64,000 nucleotides of DNA from Lycium barbarum (GCF_019175385.1 NC_083337.1:19267885-19331884), one strand, 5' to 3'. Positions 45,501 to 57,449 are shown, numbered from the stretch's first letter. Notes: generated from the letters alone by a model not told the origin. Program-made: numbers and translations.

Positions 45501-47857
45501 AAAATTAAGTTATGTATTTTCACTGCCTAAACCAATATAAAACTAAAGAATAAATATTCAATATTATTGTCATTCCTAGTGTTAGAATTGAATTTCTTTT
45601 GTTATCATTAGTATTGATTTGATTTTTGTTTGGTTTTATTTGAGTTACTAATATCTATGGGCTATAAAACTTATTGGACCGTTCAAAATTCTAATTCCAA
45701 GCTTGAAATAATATGTTAATAGACAAAAAACTATAAAAAAGTTTAAGAAATATCTATAAATTACATTATAAATAAATATTTTTATGTATAAAATATTTTT
45801 GAAATTTGATACATGTAATGTCGGGTGATTTAATTCGGTTTGACTTTTTTTAATTAAAACCAAAACAAACCAATGGTGGTCGGGTTTTTCTTTTTAAAAC
45901 CAAGCCAAGTGAAGCGAAACCACTAGTCGGATTTTTTTACTCGGTTTGGTTCGGATTATCGGTTTGGTGCGATTAGTCGGTTTCCTTTGTACACTCCTAA
46001 TTAAAATCATCTCTACATATGTAAAAGATATCATTCTTTTTGGACATACTAAAAAGAAAAAAACAGAACAAATAATACGCTATAACAATTTAAATTACAC
46101 GCACTTTTGAGTATGTTTAACTTAACTATTTTCCTTTTTGACAGGCAAGAATCTTTCACTATGGGTCAATCTCTTTGATTGCGGAACCATGTAGGTCAGC
46201 TCATCTTGCTGCCATGGCGATTGCCAAAAAAGCAGGCTGCACTCTCTCTTATGATCCTAATCTAAGGTTGCCCTTATGGCCATCCCCTGAGGCTGCTCGT
46301 AAAGGCATTCTGAGCATTTGGGACCAAGCCGACATTATTAAGGCAAGGACGGTTAAACTTCTTTATTATGTCGTTTGTCTAGATATTTTTGATTGCTACA
46401 GTGAAATGTTGTTATAGTGAACATAGAATATAACATAACATGAAATATTGGTTAAAAAAAAAAAAACTTGACTGTTTTAATAAAATATATAGGATGATTA
46501 TTATAGAAAAGTTTGATCGTACATTTAAACATTAATTGAAATAGATTTTTCAGGTGACAATATCAGGTTAGACATGAAGAGGTACCTGTTGTTATAGTGT
46601 TAAAAATTGGATTGTTGATGAAAATTGCAGGTAAGCGAGGATGAAATTACTTTTTTGACAAATGGTGAAGATGCCTATGATGACAATGTGGTGATGACCA
46701 AGCTTTTCCACCCTAACCTCAAGCTTTTGCTGGTAACCGAAGGGGGTGATGGTTGCAGATACTATACTAAGGTTAGTGACTAGAACTTTGTACTCGACTG
46801 CAGCCCGATTTACCTTACAATTACTGACCTTTATGATTCGTAATTTCGAAAATACTGAATTTAGGTAACTTATTGCAGGATTTTCATGGGAGAGTGAATG
46901 GAATTAAAGTTACTGCAGTTGACACCACAGGAGCAGGTGATGCATTTGTTGGTGGACTTCTCAACAGCACGGCCTCAGATCCGGACATTTACATGGTACT
47001 ATCACTTCCAACCATTCCGCTTCAGTAAAATTTATTTACACTAGTAGTATATATAAATTCTGATGAGCTGAGGTCTATCGGAAACAACCTCTTAGTATAT
47101 ATAAATTCTGATGAGCTGAGGTCTATCGGAAACAACCTCTCTATCTCCCATGGTAGGAGTAAGTTCTGCGTACACTCTACTCTCCCCAGACCCCACTTGT
47201 GGACTACACTGAATATGTTGTTATATCAATATATATAAATTAAATTCAAGAATCGATTCCAAGAAAAATGCAGAATAAATTGGATTGCGAAGTAATACCA
47301 CTCCTAGACTCCCTAATTGTTATGCACATGACATATATAGGATATATATACATCATAAAAGATCCGATCCTAGAAAGACTATAAGAAAATCATGTATTTA
47401 TATAGATGAATCCTTCTTTTATAAAAAGATCGAGAAGAAAGAATTTCATGACTTTATTGACCTAACTAGAGCTCGATTATTAATTGGGATAATTATATTT
47501 TTGGACCACTCAAAAAACTAATAGCCATCAAATGTAAATATATTATATATAAAGTATAAATATACATATAATATACATGGGTTTTGTATATTTTGCTAGC
47601 GAGCCATAAATAAATTTCGGCCAACGGGCCAAAAATGAAAAAAAAAATCCTCTATTAATTTTTATTCATGAAAGTTAAGTTGTAATCATTGTGTTTTAAA
47701 ATTTTGGGTGCAGGATGAGAAGAAATTAAGGGATGCCCTCCTTTTTGCAAATGGCTGTGGAGCAATAACTGTAACAGAAAAAGGAGCTATTCCTGCATTG
47801 CCTACAAAAGAAGCAGTCCTTACAATCTTGGATGGTGCTGGTGCCACTGCTAACTGA
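42522..47857 (+). CDS. FRK: Fructokinase (pfkB family), 7 exons, 387 aa
   Basis: Phosphorylates fructose to fructose 6-phosphate with ATP, feeding sucrose-derived carbon into glycolysis and starch. Exons: 42522-42657, 43423-43637, 44423-44635, 46145-46342, 46631-46771, 46879-46995, 47714-47857; 1164 bp in frame, stop TGA. The pfkB domain starts near residue 65 ([17 protein letters not shown]), with GGAPANVA at 95-102, [11 protein letters not shown] in exon 3, [12 protein letters not shown] in exon 4, and the ATP/anion-hole motif DTTGAGD at 316-322 with catalytic Asp 322. All introns are GT-AG except intron 4, which has AAG|gcaagg as donor. Typical cytosolic plant enzymes have about 320-350 residues; here roughly 60 basic, Ser/Lys-rich residues precede the domain and might be a targeting sequence. 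No disabling mutation seen. Which paralogue it is cannot be fixed by eye. Confidence 0.93.
42762..42944. mobile_element. CACTA-like MITE in fructokinase intron 1
   Basis: It begins CACTACAAAAAAAATAA and ends near TTTTTAGTAATG, a decayed form of the inverse. Internal 'gtcactaatctgtcgctaaattgctcgtagctaa' is shared with the element at 50388, so both belong to one family. The right end is eroded and the TSD unclear. Confidence 0.5.
42932..43195. repeat. ~90-bp tandem repeat in fructokinase intron 1
   Basis: 'atttttagtaatgatg...aatcaagaatttt.gcaagaaaattcaaaa(a)n gatagagtgccacaattgagat' recurs three times at about 42932, 43015 and 43105, with variable A tracts. Confidence 0.65.
45010..45999. mobile_element. 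hAT-like non-autonomous element in fructokinase intron 3, 990 bp
   Basis: Ends TAGGGGTGTACATGG and ...TTTGTACACTCCTA are inverted, with 8-bp duplications ATTAAAAT (45002-45009, 46000-46007). Subterminal DNA is full of 'ccaaaccaaaccaa' and 'cgggttttt', inverted at the two sides. Frames at 45015-45203 and 45648-45863 are element sequence. Confidence 0.8.
47046..47140 (+). repeat. 48-bp tandem duplication in fructokinase intron 6
   Basis: 'agtatatataaattctgatgagctgaggtctatcggaaacaacctct' appears twice in a row. The second copy leads into the SINE fragment, so part of the SINE's 5' portion was duplicated after insertion. Confidence 0.8.
47110..47225 (+). mobile_element. TS/SolS-type SINE 3' fragment
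   Basis: 'gaggtctatcggaaacaacctctctatctcccatggtagg...ctactctccccagaccccacttgtgg' is the conserved 3' half of Solanaceae TS-type SINEs. The (TTG)n tail is reduced to 'atgttgttatatc'. Confidence 0.75.
47226..47713. other. Remainder of fructokinase intron 6, no feature
   Basis: AT-rich. A 78-codon frame at 47285-47521 is intronic and not protein-like. Confidence 0.5.
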
Positions 47858-48771
47858 TCAAATCCATGACCCAAAAAAAGAAAAAGAAAAAACTCCTAAT
47901 CCCCACCAATTCTATGACACTGCACCACTTTGTAAAATTCTCATTATGGAATTTAGTCGATTATTGCTATCCCTGTAACAAAAGGTGGATCTACAAAATT
48001 TTAAACATATGTATATGTAATACGAGGTGCATCTACCAATTTTAAATCGTTGGTCCATTTTTTCCTTTCTACACTTTTATACCCCAACCACGAGACGATT
48101 TAAACATATGTACACATATACTACGAGGTGTGCTCACCTCTGTTTTTGTGGGTCGAATGGCGCAAGAGCATAAATATTTCCTACCGAAGGGAAAATGGTA
48201 ACAACATAATCAAGTACGTCTCAATTCCAAAGTAATTAGTTAAATATGAATTGTCAAGAACACCAACATAGCAATAAGAGCATATGAAAAGAATTACCGG
48301 CAACAATATAGATTTTCTGGAATTAAACAGCTATCGGTATGGTTTCCAATGCTGCTAGGCAGAAAGACATGATGACATGAAACTCAATTACACACAATGA
48401 TTATTCTTCCACCTCAAACGTTGAAAAGAAACCTTTTTCTCGTGTGAAATGAAATGGTTTAGTTACTTAGCGAATCCCAAGCAAAACAAAGTACGCCAAT
48501 TTAACTAGAAGGATATGAGAACAGTTTCTCAAATTCGAAGAATTAGTTGAGGTGCTCATATATAGAGTATCAAATGATATATAATACACATCCAAGTAAA
48601 GGAAGTACCATCAGTGTAAAAAACACTCATGAGCGTTACTCATGAGCGTTATTATCAAGCTCTAGCTCAAGTGCAAAATAATTCAACTGGAAAACTATTT
48701 CACAAGGCAACTCATTATATGTATGTATAACTGCAGAAGACGGACAATCAGTCCAGAAAATGTTCACGCAA
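47858..48771. other. Convergent intergenic / 3' UTR region
   Basis: It holds the 3' untranslated regions of fructokinase (plus strand) and the MADS gene (minus strand). Two short duplications are seen: 'acatatgtatatgtaatacgaggtgc' at about 48005 and again, changed, at 48103, and 'actcatgagcgtt' twice at 48627-48653. No other gene. Confidence 0.5.
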
Positions 48772-51700
48772 TTAATTTTTAAAAGGCCGCTTTGTTCTGC
48801 ACTCTGGTAGACCAATAAATAATTCTGTCTCTACATCCGATTTTTCGCTACTCTCTGTAGAAAGGCCTTCTCCTTGATCTTCTTCACCTGATGTTTGTTG
48901 CTTTTCAAGACCACCACACTAAAAACAAAAGGACAAGGTAATTAGCTTTCGAAAATTGAATCATTTTTTGGTTCTTGATTTGTCTGGAAAATATTTCATA
49001 CCCATGAGAGAGAATTATTGATTTAAATTTTGGACGAAAGTCATTTTTCCTCGTAACTATCTTAACTCTTTAACTTTATATCATTGCTCCAACAACACTT
49101 ATACACTATTATCAATCTTTAATCTGAAAGGTTCATCAAAAACTATCTGATTTGTTAATATTATTACCAATCATTAATAAATACTTTTCTTGAAAAATAT
49201 TTTCACAATGATCCAACCAAACTGTTCAAGAAATAACTCATTTTTTTAAGAAAACAATGGATACCGTCTTGCTAGTGTTTTCAAAAACATGAGAAAATTT
49301 TCTACCATGTCAAGAACATTCTCTTATATGATACTGATACCCAAAGATGGTAGCATAGACTAATAAAGGAAAAATCATAGTACTATAACTAATCTTTGTG
49401 TGTTTAGAATGGAAAGGACTCCAAACGGAAGGAAAGCAGGGGGAAAGGTAGTGTACGTTGATCAATACACTGGTTTTTAGTTTAGGGGTGACAAAATTAG
49501 CCCATGAAAATATGACCATTCAACCCGTCTAAGTTTGGATGGATCTATTTATTAACTCGGCGCATTTTGACCTGTCCAAATTCAGCCCAACCCCAGCCAT
49601 TTTTCACCCTTAGTTTTTAGCTCTCCTCTCCTTTTTACTTTCAAATCTTTCATCTATAGTAATCTAAGGTTGAGGCTGAGGGAAAGAAAAAGTACCTTCT
49701 CTAACAACATAACGTTTTCAGATGCAAGGTCTTTCACCTGGAATTTTGAGACAAAAAAGCATGATACAAACAGTTAGTACTAAAACAAGTAACTATCATA
49801 TATGCGTGAGGTTCCGCTTTATATTCAAGAAATTGCTCATGTTCATAGGAATTGTAGCCTGAAATAAATCTGTCAATATGTGGACTTACATTGTCTTTCA
49901 ATCTCTCAATCTGTTCCCTATATACTTGCATCTGAATACAAACAAGAAAGGATTTGTCAAGTTATGGTAAGCTTCATATATAGGAACAAATAGACCATTA
50001 TGGCGTGATGTTTTTTTTAAGAAATAACCTTTCTTGCGCGGATGATGTTGACACTCCGTTCCAACTGATGCTCCATCCGTTGAAGTTCTTCAAGACTGCA
50101 AGATCCTAAACTTTCTCCCAAGAGCTTCCTGATGCAAATGGAATTTATATTCGAAGGATCACTTGAAACATACTGGAAAATATGAGTGTGATACGATACA
50201 AGCTGTCATTTTTCATGAAAATATTTTCTGAAGAATGCTTTGTGATGCTTGATTGGTGAGTAGAAACAACTTTAAGGGAAAACATATATATTAATATAAA
50301 ACTATAGCAAATTGGGGAGTAATCAATTTGATTGATATATATATGTATGATCCAGTAATCAATCTGGGCCAACCCGTAGGCCCAATTCACTACAAGAGAA
50401 CATGGAATTAGCTACGGAATTTGTCGGTGATCCCTAGCTAATCCGTCGCTAAATAACTTCTCGCTAATTAGATTTTCTTATAATCCGTCGCTAATCCGTA
50501 GCTAAATGGGATTAGCATGGGATTTTTGCTTTTAGTTACGAAATTTTGTCTGTCGGTAATGAAAGAGATTAATTCCGTGATTATTCTCATTGATTGAGTT
50601 GGTAAATATACCACAGTTACAGTGTCCTATTAGGATACAAAATATACTAACTTAAAATAGAAGATTTACAAAATATTCTTTTACTACATATTTACAATAT
50701 TTATCACACCCCCGCAGTCGAAACGGGAGGTTTACGAACGCTGAGACTGTCCCGAAAATCCTCAAATAAGATCTGTGGCAGTCCTTTAGTGAAAATATCG
50801 GCGAGCTGATATCGGGACGGAACATGGAGGACACGTACGTGTCCGCGCGCCACCTTCTCACGAACAAAATGGATATCCATCTCAATGTGCTTGGTGCGCT
50901 GATGTTGAACTGGATTTCCTGACAGGTAAATGGCACTGACATTACCACAATAAACCAAAGTAGCCTTAAGGACCAGACAATGTAGTTCCAAGAGGAGGTT
51001 ACGTATCCAGCATGATTCAGAGACAACATTAGCAACCCCCCTATATTCTGCTTCTGCACTGGAGTGGGATAGAGTAGGTTGGCGCTTGGATGACCAAGAT
51101 ATCAAATTATCTCCCAAAAACACGCAGTAACCCGACGTTGAACATCGTGTGTCTGGACATCCTCCCCAATCAGCATCAGTATAGGAAACCAAATCAGTGA
51201 CCGAAGATGGGTAGAGATGCAGACCATGATCAAGAGTACCCTGAATATACTAAATGATCCGCTTAAGAGCAAGCAGATGCGTATCTCGTGGAGCATGCAT
51301 ATGAAGACAAACTTGTTGTACGGCATAAGAGATATCCGGTCAACTGAACGTAAGATACTGAAGAGCACCTGCAAGACTCCGGAAATGAGTGGGATCTTCA
51401 CAAAGATCGCCCGAAGAGGCACTGACCTTCGGTTTAGTGTCAACCGGAGTGGAAGAAGGCTTACACGATGACATGCCTGCACGTTCAATAATCTCCGAAG
51501 CATAACTTCGTTGTGAGAGAAACATACCACCCTTATGACGAGTCACCGCAATGCCAAGAAAATAATTCAAAGGACCTAGGTCCTTCATAGCAAATTCTGA
51601 GCCAAGAAGATCCATAATCGAACAGCGGAGAGTATCTCAAGAAGCAGTAAGAATAATATCATCCACATAGAGTAAAATGTAAGCCAAGTCGTGCCCTTTG

Positions 51701-54700
51701 CGGAAGATGAACAAGGAGTTGTCAGACCTGCTATTAGCAAAACCAATGGAAGAAACAAAGTCAGCAAATCTTTTATATCAAGCCCTTGGTGCTTGTTTAA
51801 GCCCATATAAGGACTTGCGCAACAAACACACGTAATCGGGATGAGATGGGTCACGAAAACCCATTGGCTGATGCATATATACTGTCTCCTTGAGCTCGCC
51901 ATGAAGAAAAGCATTTTTGACATCCAACTGATGAATGGGCCAATGCTTAGATAGAGCTAGACTTAAGACAATGCGAATCGTTGCTGGCTTTATGACTGGA
52001 CTGAAAGTCTCACCACAATCAATGCCAACCTGCTGTGTTTTTCCATCACCTACAAGACGGGCTTTATGCCTCTCAAAATCACCATTAGACTTTTCTTTAT
52101 GAGTAAAAATCCACATAGACCGAATAACATTCACATTAGGTGGGCGGGGTACCAAATCCCACGTCTTATTTTTAATAAGAGCATCATATTCATCATCCAT
52201 GGCCAATTTCCAATTTGGGTCACGTAGCGCATCTAACGGATTACGGGGTATGGGGGACCTGGTAACCGTCGTATGTAGATTAAATGGGTGCTTGGGCTTA
52301 AAAATCCCGCACTGACTACGAGTGACCATGCGTGTTTGGGTAGGAGGCTGCTGGACAGGAGGAGAAATGGTGGAGTTTGGTGGGTTGGCGGAAAGCTGGT
52401 GGGGGAGAGGCGATAGCTGGTCCAGTGAAGACGAGGGCAGACGCTGCTGCCCAGCAGAAGGAAGCGTGGGCAGCTGGCCCAGACTAGGCGGAAAACCACT
52501 GGGCAGTGGCGGGGAAGGACACGGCAGCGGTGGAGGTGGGCTGGTGGCGAGATGATGGATCAAGTACGGGGAAAGGCCATCATCAAGGAAGTCATACATG
52601 GTGGGAGTTGGAGTGTGGATTTTAGAAAACGGAAATTGAGTCTCATCAAATAACACGTGACGACAAATAATGATTTTATTTTTGGATAAATCAAAACATT
52701 TGTAGCCACGATGGCTTGGTGGATATCCCAAAAAGACACATGGAGTTGACCGAGGTTGCAACTTGTGAATAGTAGTAGACGGAAAAAGGGGATAACATAA
52801 ACACCCAAAGACCCGGAGATGAGAATAAGACGGTTTCCGTTGGTAAAGGACTTCTAAAGGGGATTTGTGACCCAATAACTTGCTTGGTAAAATATTGAGG
52901 AGATAAGTCGCCATTTGCAATGCATGATGCCAAAAAAATGGAGGAATGGAGGCATGAGCAAGAAGAGTCCGGATGACATTATTTATTGAGCGAATTTTTC
53001 TTTCGGCTTTCCCATTTTGAGAGGATGTATGAGGACATGAAAGACAGAAAGACATCCCATTGGAGGCACAAAATTTTCCGAATTGACCATTATCATATTC
53101 CCTTCCATTATCGCATTGGACATTTTTAATATGACGTTCAAATTGAGTAAGAATGTGGGCCTTAAAATCTATAAATTTCGAGTAAACATCAGATTTTCTA
53201 GCCAGAGGGAAAGTCCACAAATAGTTGGTAAAATCATCCAAGAACAAAACATAATAACGGTGTCCCATAGAACTCAAAATGGGAGAAGTCCACAAATCAC
53301 TATGAATAATGTCAAACGGAAATAAAGTTTCGGAAATAGAACTAGCAAAGGGCAACTTAACATGTTTACCAAGAACGCAAGAATGACAAATACTAGATGA
53401 ACTAGAACTATTACATTCAATGCTTTTATTATGCCTAAGAAAATCCAAAATAGAAGCTCCCGGGTGACCCAAACGATCATGCCAACGTGTAGAAGACAAG
53501 GCAGCAAAGGTTGATGGTGAATTGGTGGGATATTTGAAGGTGGACAATGGATAAAGAGCACCCCTACTATGACATCTCATGAGAGTCATCCCCGTCCGGA
53601 AATCCTTCACAGAAAACCCATAAGGATCAAATTCAACACTTACAGAGTTATCAGTAGTAAATTTACGAACCGATATTAAATTCTTTATGAGTTTTGGTGC
53701 ATGAAGGACATTGTTTAAAAATAAAGGAGGGTTCGGGGGAGGCAATTTAGCATGACCATAACCGCGAATTGGAATTGAATTACCATCACCAACAACAATG
53801 CCAGTATTACGATTGCTCAAATTAAAATAAGACGAGAGAGTATCTTTTGTGGATGTCATATGGGATGTGGCGCCGGTATCCATATACCAATTTGGATCGG
53901 GTTGGCTCAACGTCATTGTGTGCATGGCCGATTCAATATCAGTCGGAGTCCATTGCGGCGTTGCGCCCGCGCCTGCATACGCCTGCTGCTGTGGCCGCGA
54001 GCCCAAAATACCAGGTTGGGCCATCGACCTGGGGCCAAAAGAAAAGGCCTGCGGCTGCCACTCCTGCTGTGGCCGAGCCCACTGCGTGGTGGGATACGGG
54101 CAAAAGGGAGCCCATTGAGGCATCCATCCCCACTGCCACGAGGAGGAGGACTGCTGCCACTGCTGCTGGTCGCCTGAGATACGACCTCCATGGCGTCGGC
54201 TGCCACTGCCGCCGCCAGAACCACAGCCATTGCCGTTATTTTTCCCGCCGCTAGAGCCACCATTTTTGTTGTTATTTTTGCCCCGATGATGGTGAGAACG
54301 ACCTGAATTTTCCAGAGGAGTAGAGTCGTCAAACTCTCGTTTGGAATTAGCCACCATAGTCGTGGGCGAGTCATCATGCATTTCAGCCAACGCCTTTTCC
54401 TCAAGGCACAAACTTAACCGAGCTTCGGAGAATGGTGGAAGAGGCTTACTTTGGCGGATGTAGGTGCCCACATTCTTGTACGCCTCGGTGAGTCCAGCCA
54501 CCAGTTGGAGAACGAGGCGGTTGTCGGTCACCGGAGCCCCCACGCTCCTGAGTTGATCGGCCAAGGTCTTGAGACGTTGACAATACGCCGAAGCGTTTGG
54601 AAAATCCCACATCTTGACATGAGAGAAATCATGTTCCAATGCAACGGCACGGGAGTTTTTGTTGTCTTGAAAAAGATTACGGAGGCGATCCCAGGCCTCC

Positions 54701-55907
54701 TTTGCCGATAGATCTTCTTCGATGATCGTATGCAATAAGTCAGTGGAGATGGTTGCATACACCCATTGAAGTACCGTGGCATCCAAAGTGGACCACAACT
54801 CCTTTTCGTCGTCGGTGGTAGGAGCCTTCTCATTTCCGGTCGGCAGAATGTGGGAAAGGACACGGTGAGACCGGGTATGAAGCTTGAATAATTCAGCCCA
54901 AGCCGAATAATGATCCGTTTCCATCTCAAGAATGATAGGAATGTGATTCTTGATGTTGGAGACAGCCAAAGCAGGATGGAACTTGGTGTCTGCCATTAAT
55001 GGAAGGCAAGAAGATGGACGGAAAAACAAAGAAGAGGACGTCGGAAAAAGAAGAAGAGGACGTCGGAAACTTAGGGCAGCGGAAGAGGAAAAGAAACCCT
55101 AGTATCTGATACCATGAAAGAGATTAATTTCGTGATTATTCTCATTGATTGAGTTGGTAAATATACCATAGTTACAGTGTCCTATTAGGATACAAAATAT
55201 ACTAACCTAAAATAGAAGATTTACAAAATATTCTTTTACTACATATTTACAATATTTATCAGGTAATTCCTTATTTTCTAGTAGTGATTATAGCCTTCAA
55301 AACTCGGGGATAATGGATTGCTTTGCACCTTTACGACCCCTTCTCTACTTGAATATCAGACTTAGTCCGCAAGATGCAAAGCAAGTCCCTCAACCTTTTT
55401 GCCACTTGAACTAAGACTCATTTGATGAAACTTTTGAATACTAATGATTAACAAAAACGTATAAGTGTTAGTTGGAACAAATAATATGAACATAAAGTTA
55501 AGGTAGTTGCCCTTTTGATGGAAAGTATATTCCTAGAAAAAACATGTGTGCTAATAGAACGCGAGATAATGACTTTCTTATGAAAAATATTTTTCCAGAA
55601 AATTACTTCTGATATATCAAACAAAAATAGCTTGTAGAGTAGGATTAATTAAACCTTTTAGATGTTTCAAGAAGCTCAATCTTCTTCATCAAACTTGCTG
55701 TTTCATGCTTCAAATTCTGCAATGTTATGTGTAATTAGCTACAATGAGCCTCAAAATGTTTTGCAAGAATTCATTGCTTGTCAATTCACCGCACGAGGAG
55801 ACATCAAATGACCAGACCTAACCTGCATGCTGTTCTGTTCCACAACTGGCTTTTCGCCCTGATCATCTTTAATATGCTTCTGATGACGCTCGATAATCTC
55901 CTGCATG
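48772..55907 (-). CDS. SOC1/TM3-clade MIKC MADS-box gene, 5' exon outside the window
   Basis: Exons in transcription order: 55823-55907 (85 bp), 55655-55716 (62), 50029-50128 (100), 49890-49931 (42), 49696-49737 (42), 48772-48918 (147, stop TAA). These sizes are the standard MIKC pattern, and every junction is GT-AG and in phase. The first visible exon starts one base into a codon with CMQEII-type sequence ([11 protein letters not shown]), which directly follows the MADS domain in the family. The K-box runs through [35 protein letters not shown] and [13 protein letters not shown]. The C-terminus has the SOC1 signature [11 protein letters not shown]. Such proteins are nuclear transcription factors that dimerise through the K-box and promote flowering in Arabidopsis (SOC1). 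The DNA-binding MADS exon was not found up to 64000, so intron 1 exceeds 8 kb or the gene is 5'-truncated. No disabling mutation in the visible exons. Confidence 0.88.
49481..49612. mobile_element. 132-bp hAT-like MITE in a MADS-gene intron
   Basis: Ends 'tttaggggtgac' and 'ttcaccctta' are inverted, flanked by GTTTTTAG (49473-49480, 49613-49620), an 8-bp duplication. Located between the last two exons. Confidence 0.65.
50560..50706 (-). repeat. 3' LTR of the intronic copia element
   Basis: TGAAAGAGATT...AATATTTATCA. On the minus strand a polypurine tract 'gactgcgggggtg' lies directly before it (50707-50719). Confidence 0.9.
50707..54996 (-). pseudogene. copia gag-pol polyprotein with three in-frame TGA codons
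   Basis: The likely start is the Met at 54996 ([12 protein letters not shown]), with a same-frame Met upstream at 55029. Gag of the UBN2 type ('[19 protein letters not shown]') is followed by a Gly/Asn-rich region in place of a CCHC knuckle. Protease active site [13 protein letters not shown]; zinc module WHDRLGHPG ... CHSCVLGKH; integrase D in [10 protein letters not shown] in CDNGREY and E in NGKAERK; RT block [14 protein letters not shown] replaces the Trp codon after KQAPRA (about 51780). Beyond it the same frame holds [10 protein letters not shown], a second TGA before DTLRCSIM (about 51638) and a third before PDISYAV (about 51340). RNase H starts at [13 protein letters not shown], and the end reads [16 protein letters not shown]. 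No frameshift was found. It would need only those three codons to differ to be a normal-length pol. Confidence 0.9.
55103..55114 (-). promoter_or_regulatory. Primer-binding site, initiator tRNA-Met
   Basis: On the minus strand the 5' LTR is followed by 'tggtatcagata', the standard plant copia primer site for initiator tRNA-Met (TGGTATCAGAG) with slight change at the end. Confidence 0.85.
55115..55261 (-). repeat. 5' LTR of the intronic copia element
   Basis: 147 bp, ends TG...CA. It differs from the other LTR at three transition sites (ttccgtg/tttcgtg, accacag/accatag, aactta/aaccta). Confidence 0.9.
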
Positions 55908-56936
55908 CTGCATTTCTCCAAAGTAACACTAACGTAATCAGCTTCTTTTTACCTTTTTTTTTTCTCCTTCCTTTGAAAGAACACACAACACGAGCAAATA
56001 GTGGCAAACTCGACCATTTCTGAGGATATTCATTTTTTAAATACACTCAAAAGTCTTTGCTAATTTTGAATATGTTCAACTGTGTGACTGTGATACCATG
56101 TTGAAGTGTGTGAGATCTGCTCTAAAAGCTTAAGCAGTTAGATAGAGCACATTTTTATTTACTCAATTATGTATTCAACAAAGTATCCATCCAAGATCCT
56201 CGCACATATTCGCACGTACCAGATATGTATCCATCCATAACTGTATATAACATTAATGTATTCTTAAAACAACTCTCCTGGTTGGTGTTATTGTATATTT
56301 ATGTGAAGGTTGGAAGAATGTGGCCAAATAATGAAGGATAACCGGACGTAAAACATGTTGAAATGTGAACCTTGCGTTAGAAGAAGAAAAACTTTTTGAT
56401 TTATGTGATACATGAATTTAGTTAGTTCATGTATTCGGATATTAGTGTAAGGATACATGTATGGTTGAATACATGTATCTGAGGAAAAAGAAGGATGAAT
56501 AGAATTAAATGATGATACATGTACTAGATTAGGTACTTGCTACGATAGTTCTATAAATACCAAATTACTGTAGTCATTTGATATGAGAGGGAAAAAATGT
56601 AATCCTAAATATAAGTTAAGTTGGTGGAAAAATATTTTCCCCACTTATCGTCAAAGAGAATATTGATTATGCAAGTCAAGTTGAGTGGAACAAAGAAGAT
56701 TCGTCTCACTTGTCTTCAAGAGAGAATTTGAATGATTGATAGTTCTTCTCCTCCCTCGATTTTCCAACAAAACAATCACAAGCTTGTGCATATGAAATCA
56801 TTATATCTTTTATTTTCTTTTTTTTGCCCTTAGTTTTTGCTTCTTTTTTTTTCCTTATGTGGTGATGGGGATGGAATGGGGGAGGAAATGAAGGGAAAGT
56901 TCAATAAAAAGAAAAATCAAAGTATCACCATGCTCC
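55908..56936. other. Upstream intron of the MADS gene, no gene
   Basis: The dyad 'gatacatgtat' recurs several times between about 56400 and 56530, together with variants such as 'atgtatcc' near 56160-56240. Simple T and A runs are common. No coding frame. Confidence 0.45.
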
Positions 56937-57191
56937 TGTTGAAGATTGTCATAAGCATAATTAGGAAATTGTTACAGCGTATATCGATCCTAGTTATGTG
57001 AAGGCTTAGTTAGGTTGTTTAAATTTAAACTAAACACACCACCTCTTGAGAGTTGTATATAGCAGTTAGGACTCTTTTGATACTCTGCATCTAGTTATAT
57101 AAATAAGCACACAGTGTACACATGAAATATATACAAAAGCGCTATTTATCCTCTCGCCTCTATATTGTGTATTTTTACAAGGTATCAAAGC
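56937..57191 (+). mobile_element. Lone copia-type LTR with primer site (remnant)
   Basis: TGTTGAAGATTG (56937) to TTTTTACA (57179) is a 243-bp LTR-like unit with a TATA-like 'tatataaataagc' at about 57096, followed by 'aggtatcaaagc', a decayed initiator tRNA-Met primer site. No second LTR found. Confidence 0.55.
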
Positions 57192-57449
57192 TTTTGTAAA
57201 TCTATGTGGCATATTTCTTTATATCAATGTCTTTAATTTGCACGTGTCATGATTTCTTTAAATCTTGTCCTACTTCTTGGGGGAACAATCTATAATACAT
57301 AATAGGCCGGTGGAGCTTAGGCTATTTGACCATTCAATTTTTACTTCCCAAATGTTGGTCAACACGAGCGAAGCATATTAACAGGGCTCCACATCTCACG
57401 TCATACTAGAGCAAGTTTATCCATGTCTAGTTCAGCCGATACTACTCTT

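Larger units (their letters stand above)
50560..55261 (-). mobile_element. Full-length Ty1/copia element in the MADS-gene intron, 4702 bp
   Basis: Two 147-bp LTRs (50560-50706, 55115-55261) differ at three sites only. The target duplication GGTAA is exact (50555-50559, 55262-55266). Same orientation as the host gene. One long polyprotein frame is interrupted only by three TGA codons. Short LTRs, a single gag-pol frame and an iMet primer site suggest an Ale/Retrofit-like lineage, though this is an impression from family layout. Confidence 0.92.
50388..55286. mobile_element. CACTA-type MITE split by a copia insertion
   Basis: Starts CACTACAAGAGAA, ends TTTTCTAGTAGTG, with 3-bp duplication ATT (50385-50387, 55287-55289). 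Without the copia element it is about 190 bp, filled with 'tcgctaatccgtagctaa' motifs, like the intron 1 MITE at 42762. It lies in the K-box intron of the MADS gene. Confidence 0.75.

Noticed and set aside
52322..54254. Plus-strand frames with Gly/Trp- or Arg/Ala-rich peptides at 52322-52555 and 53847-54254
   Set aside because: Antisense shadows of the Pro- and Gly-rich parts of the copia polyprotein.
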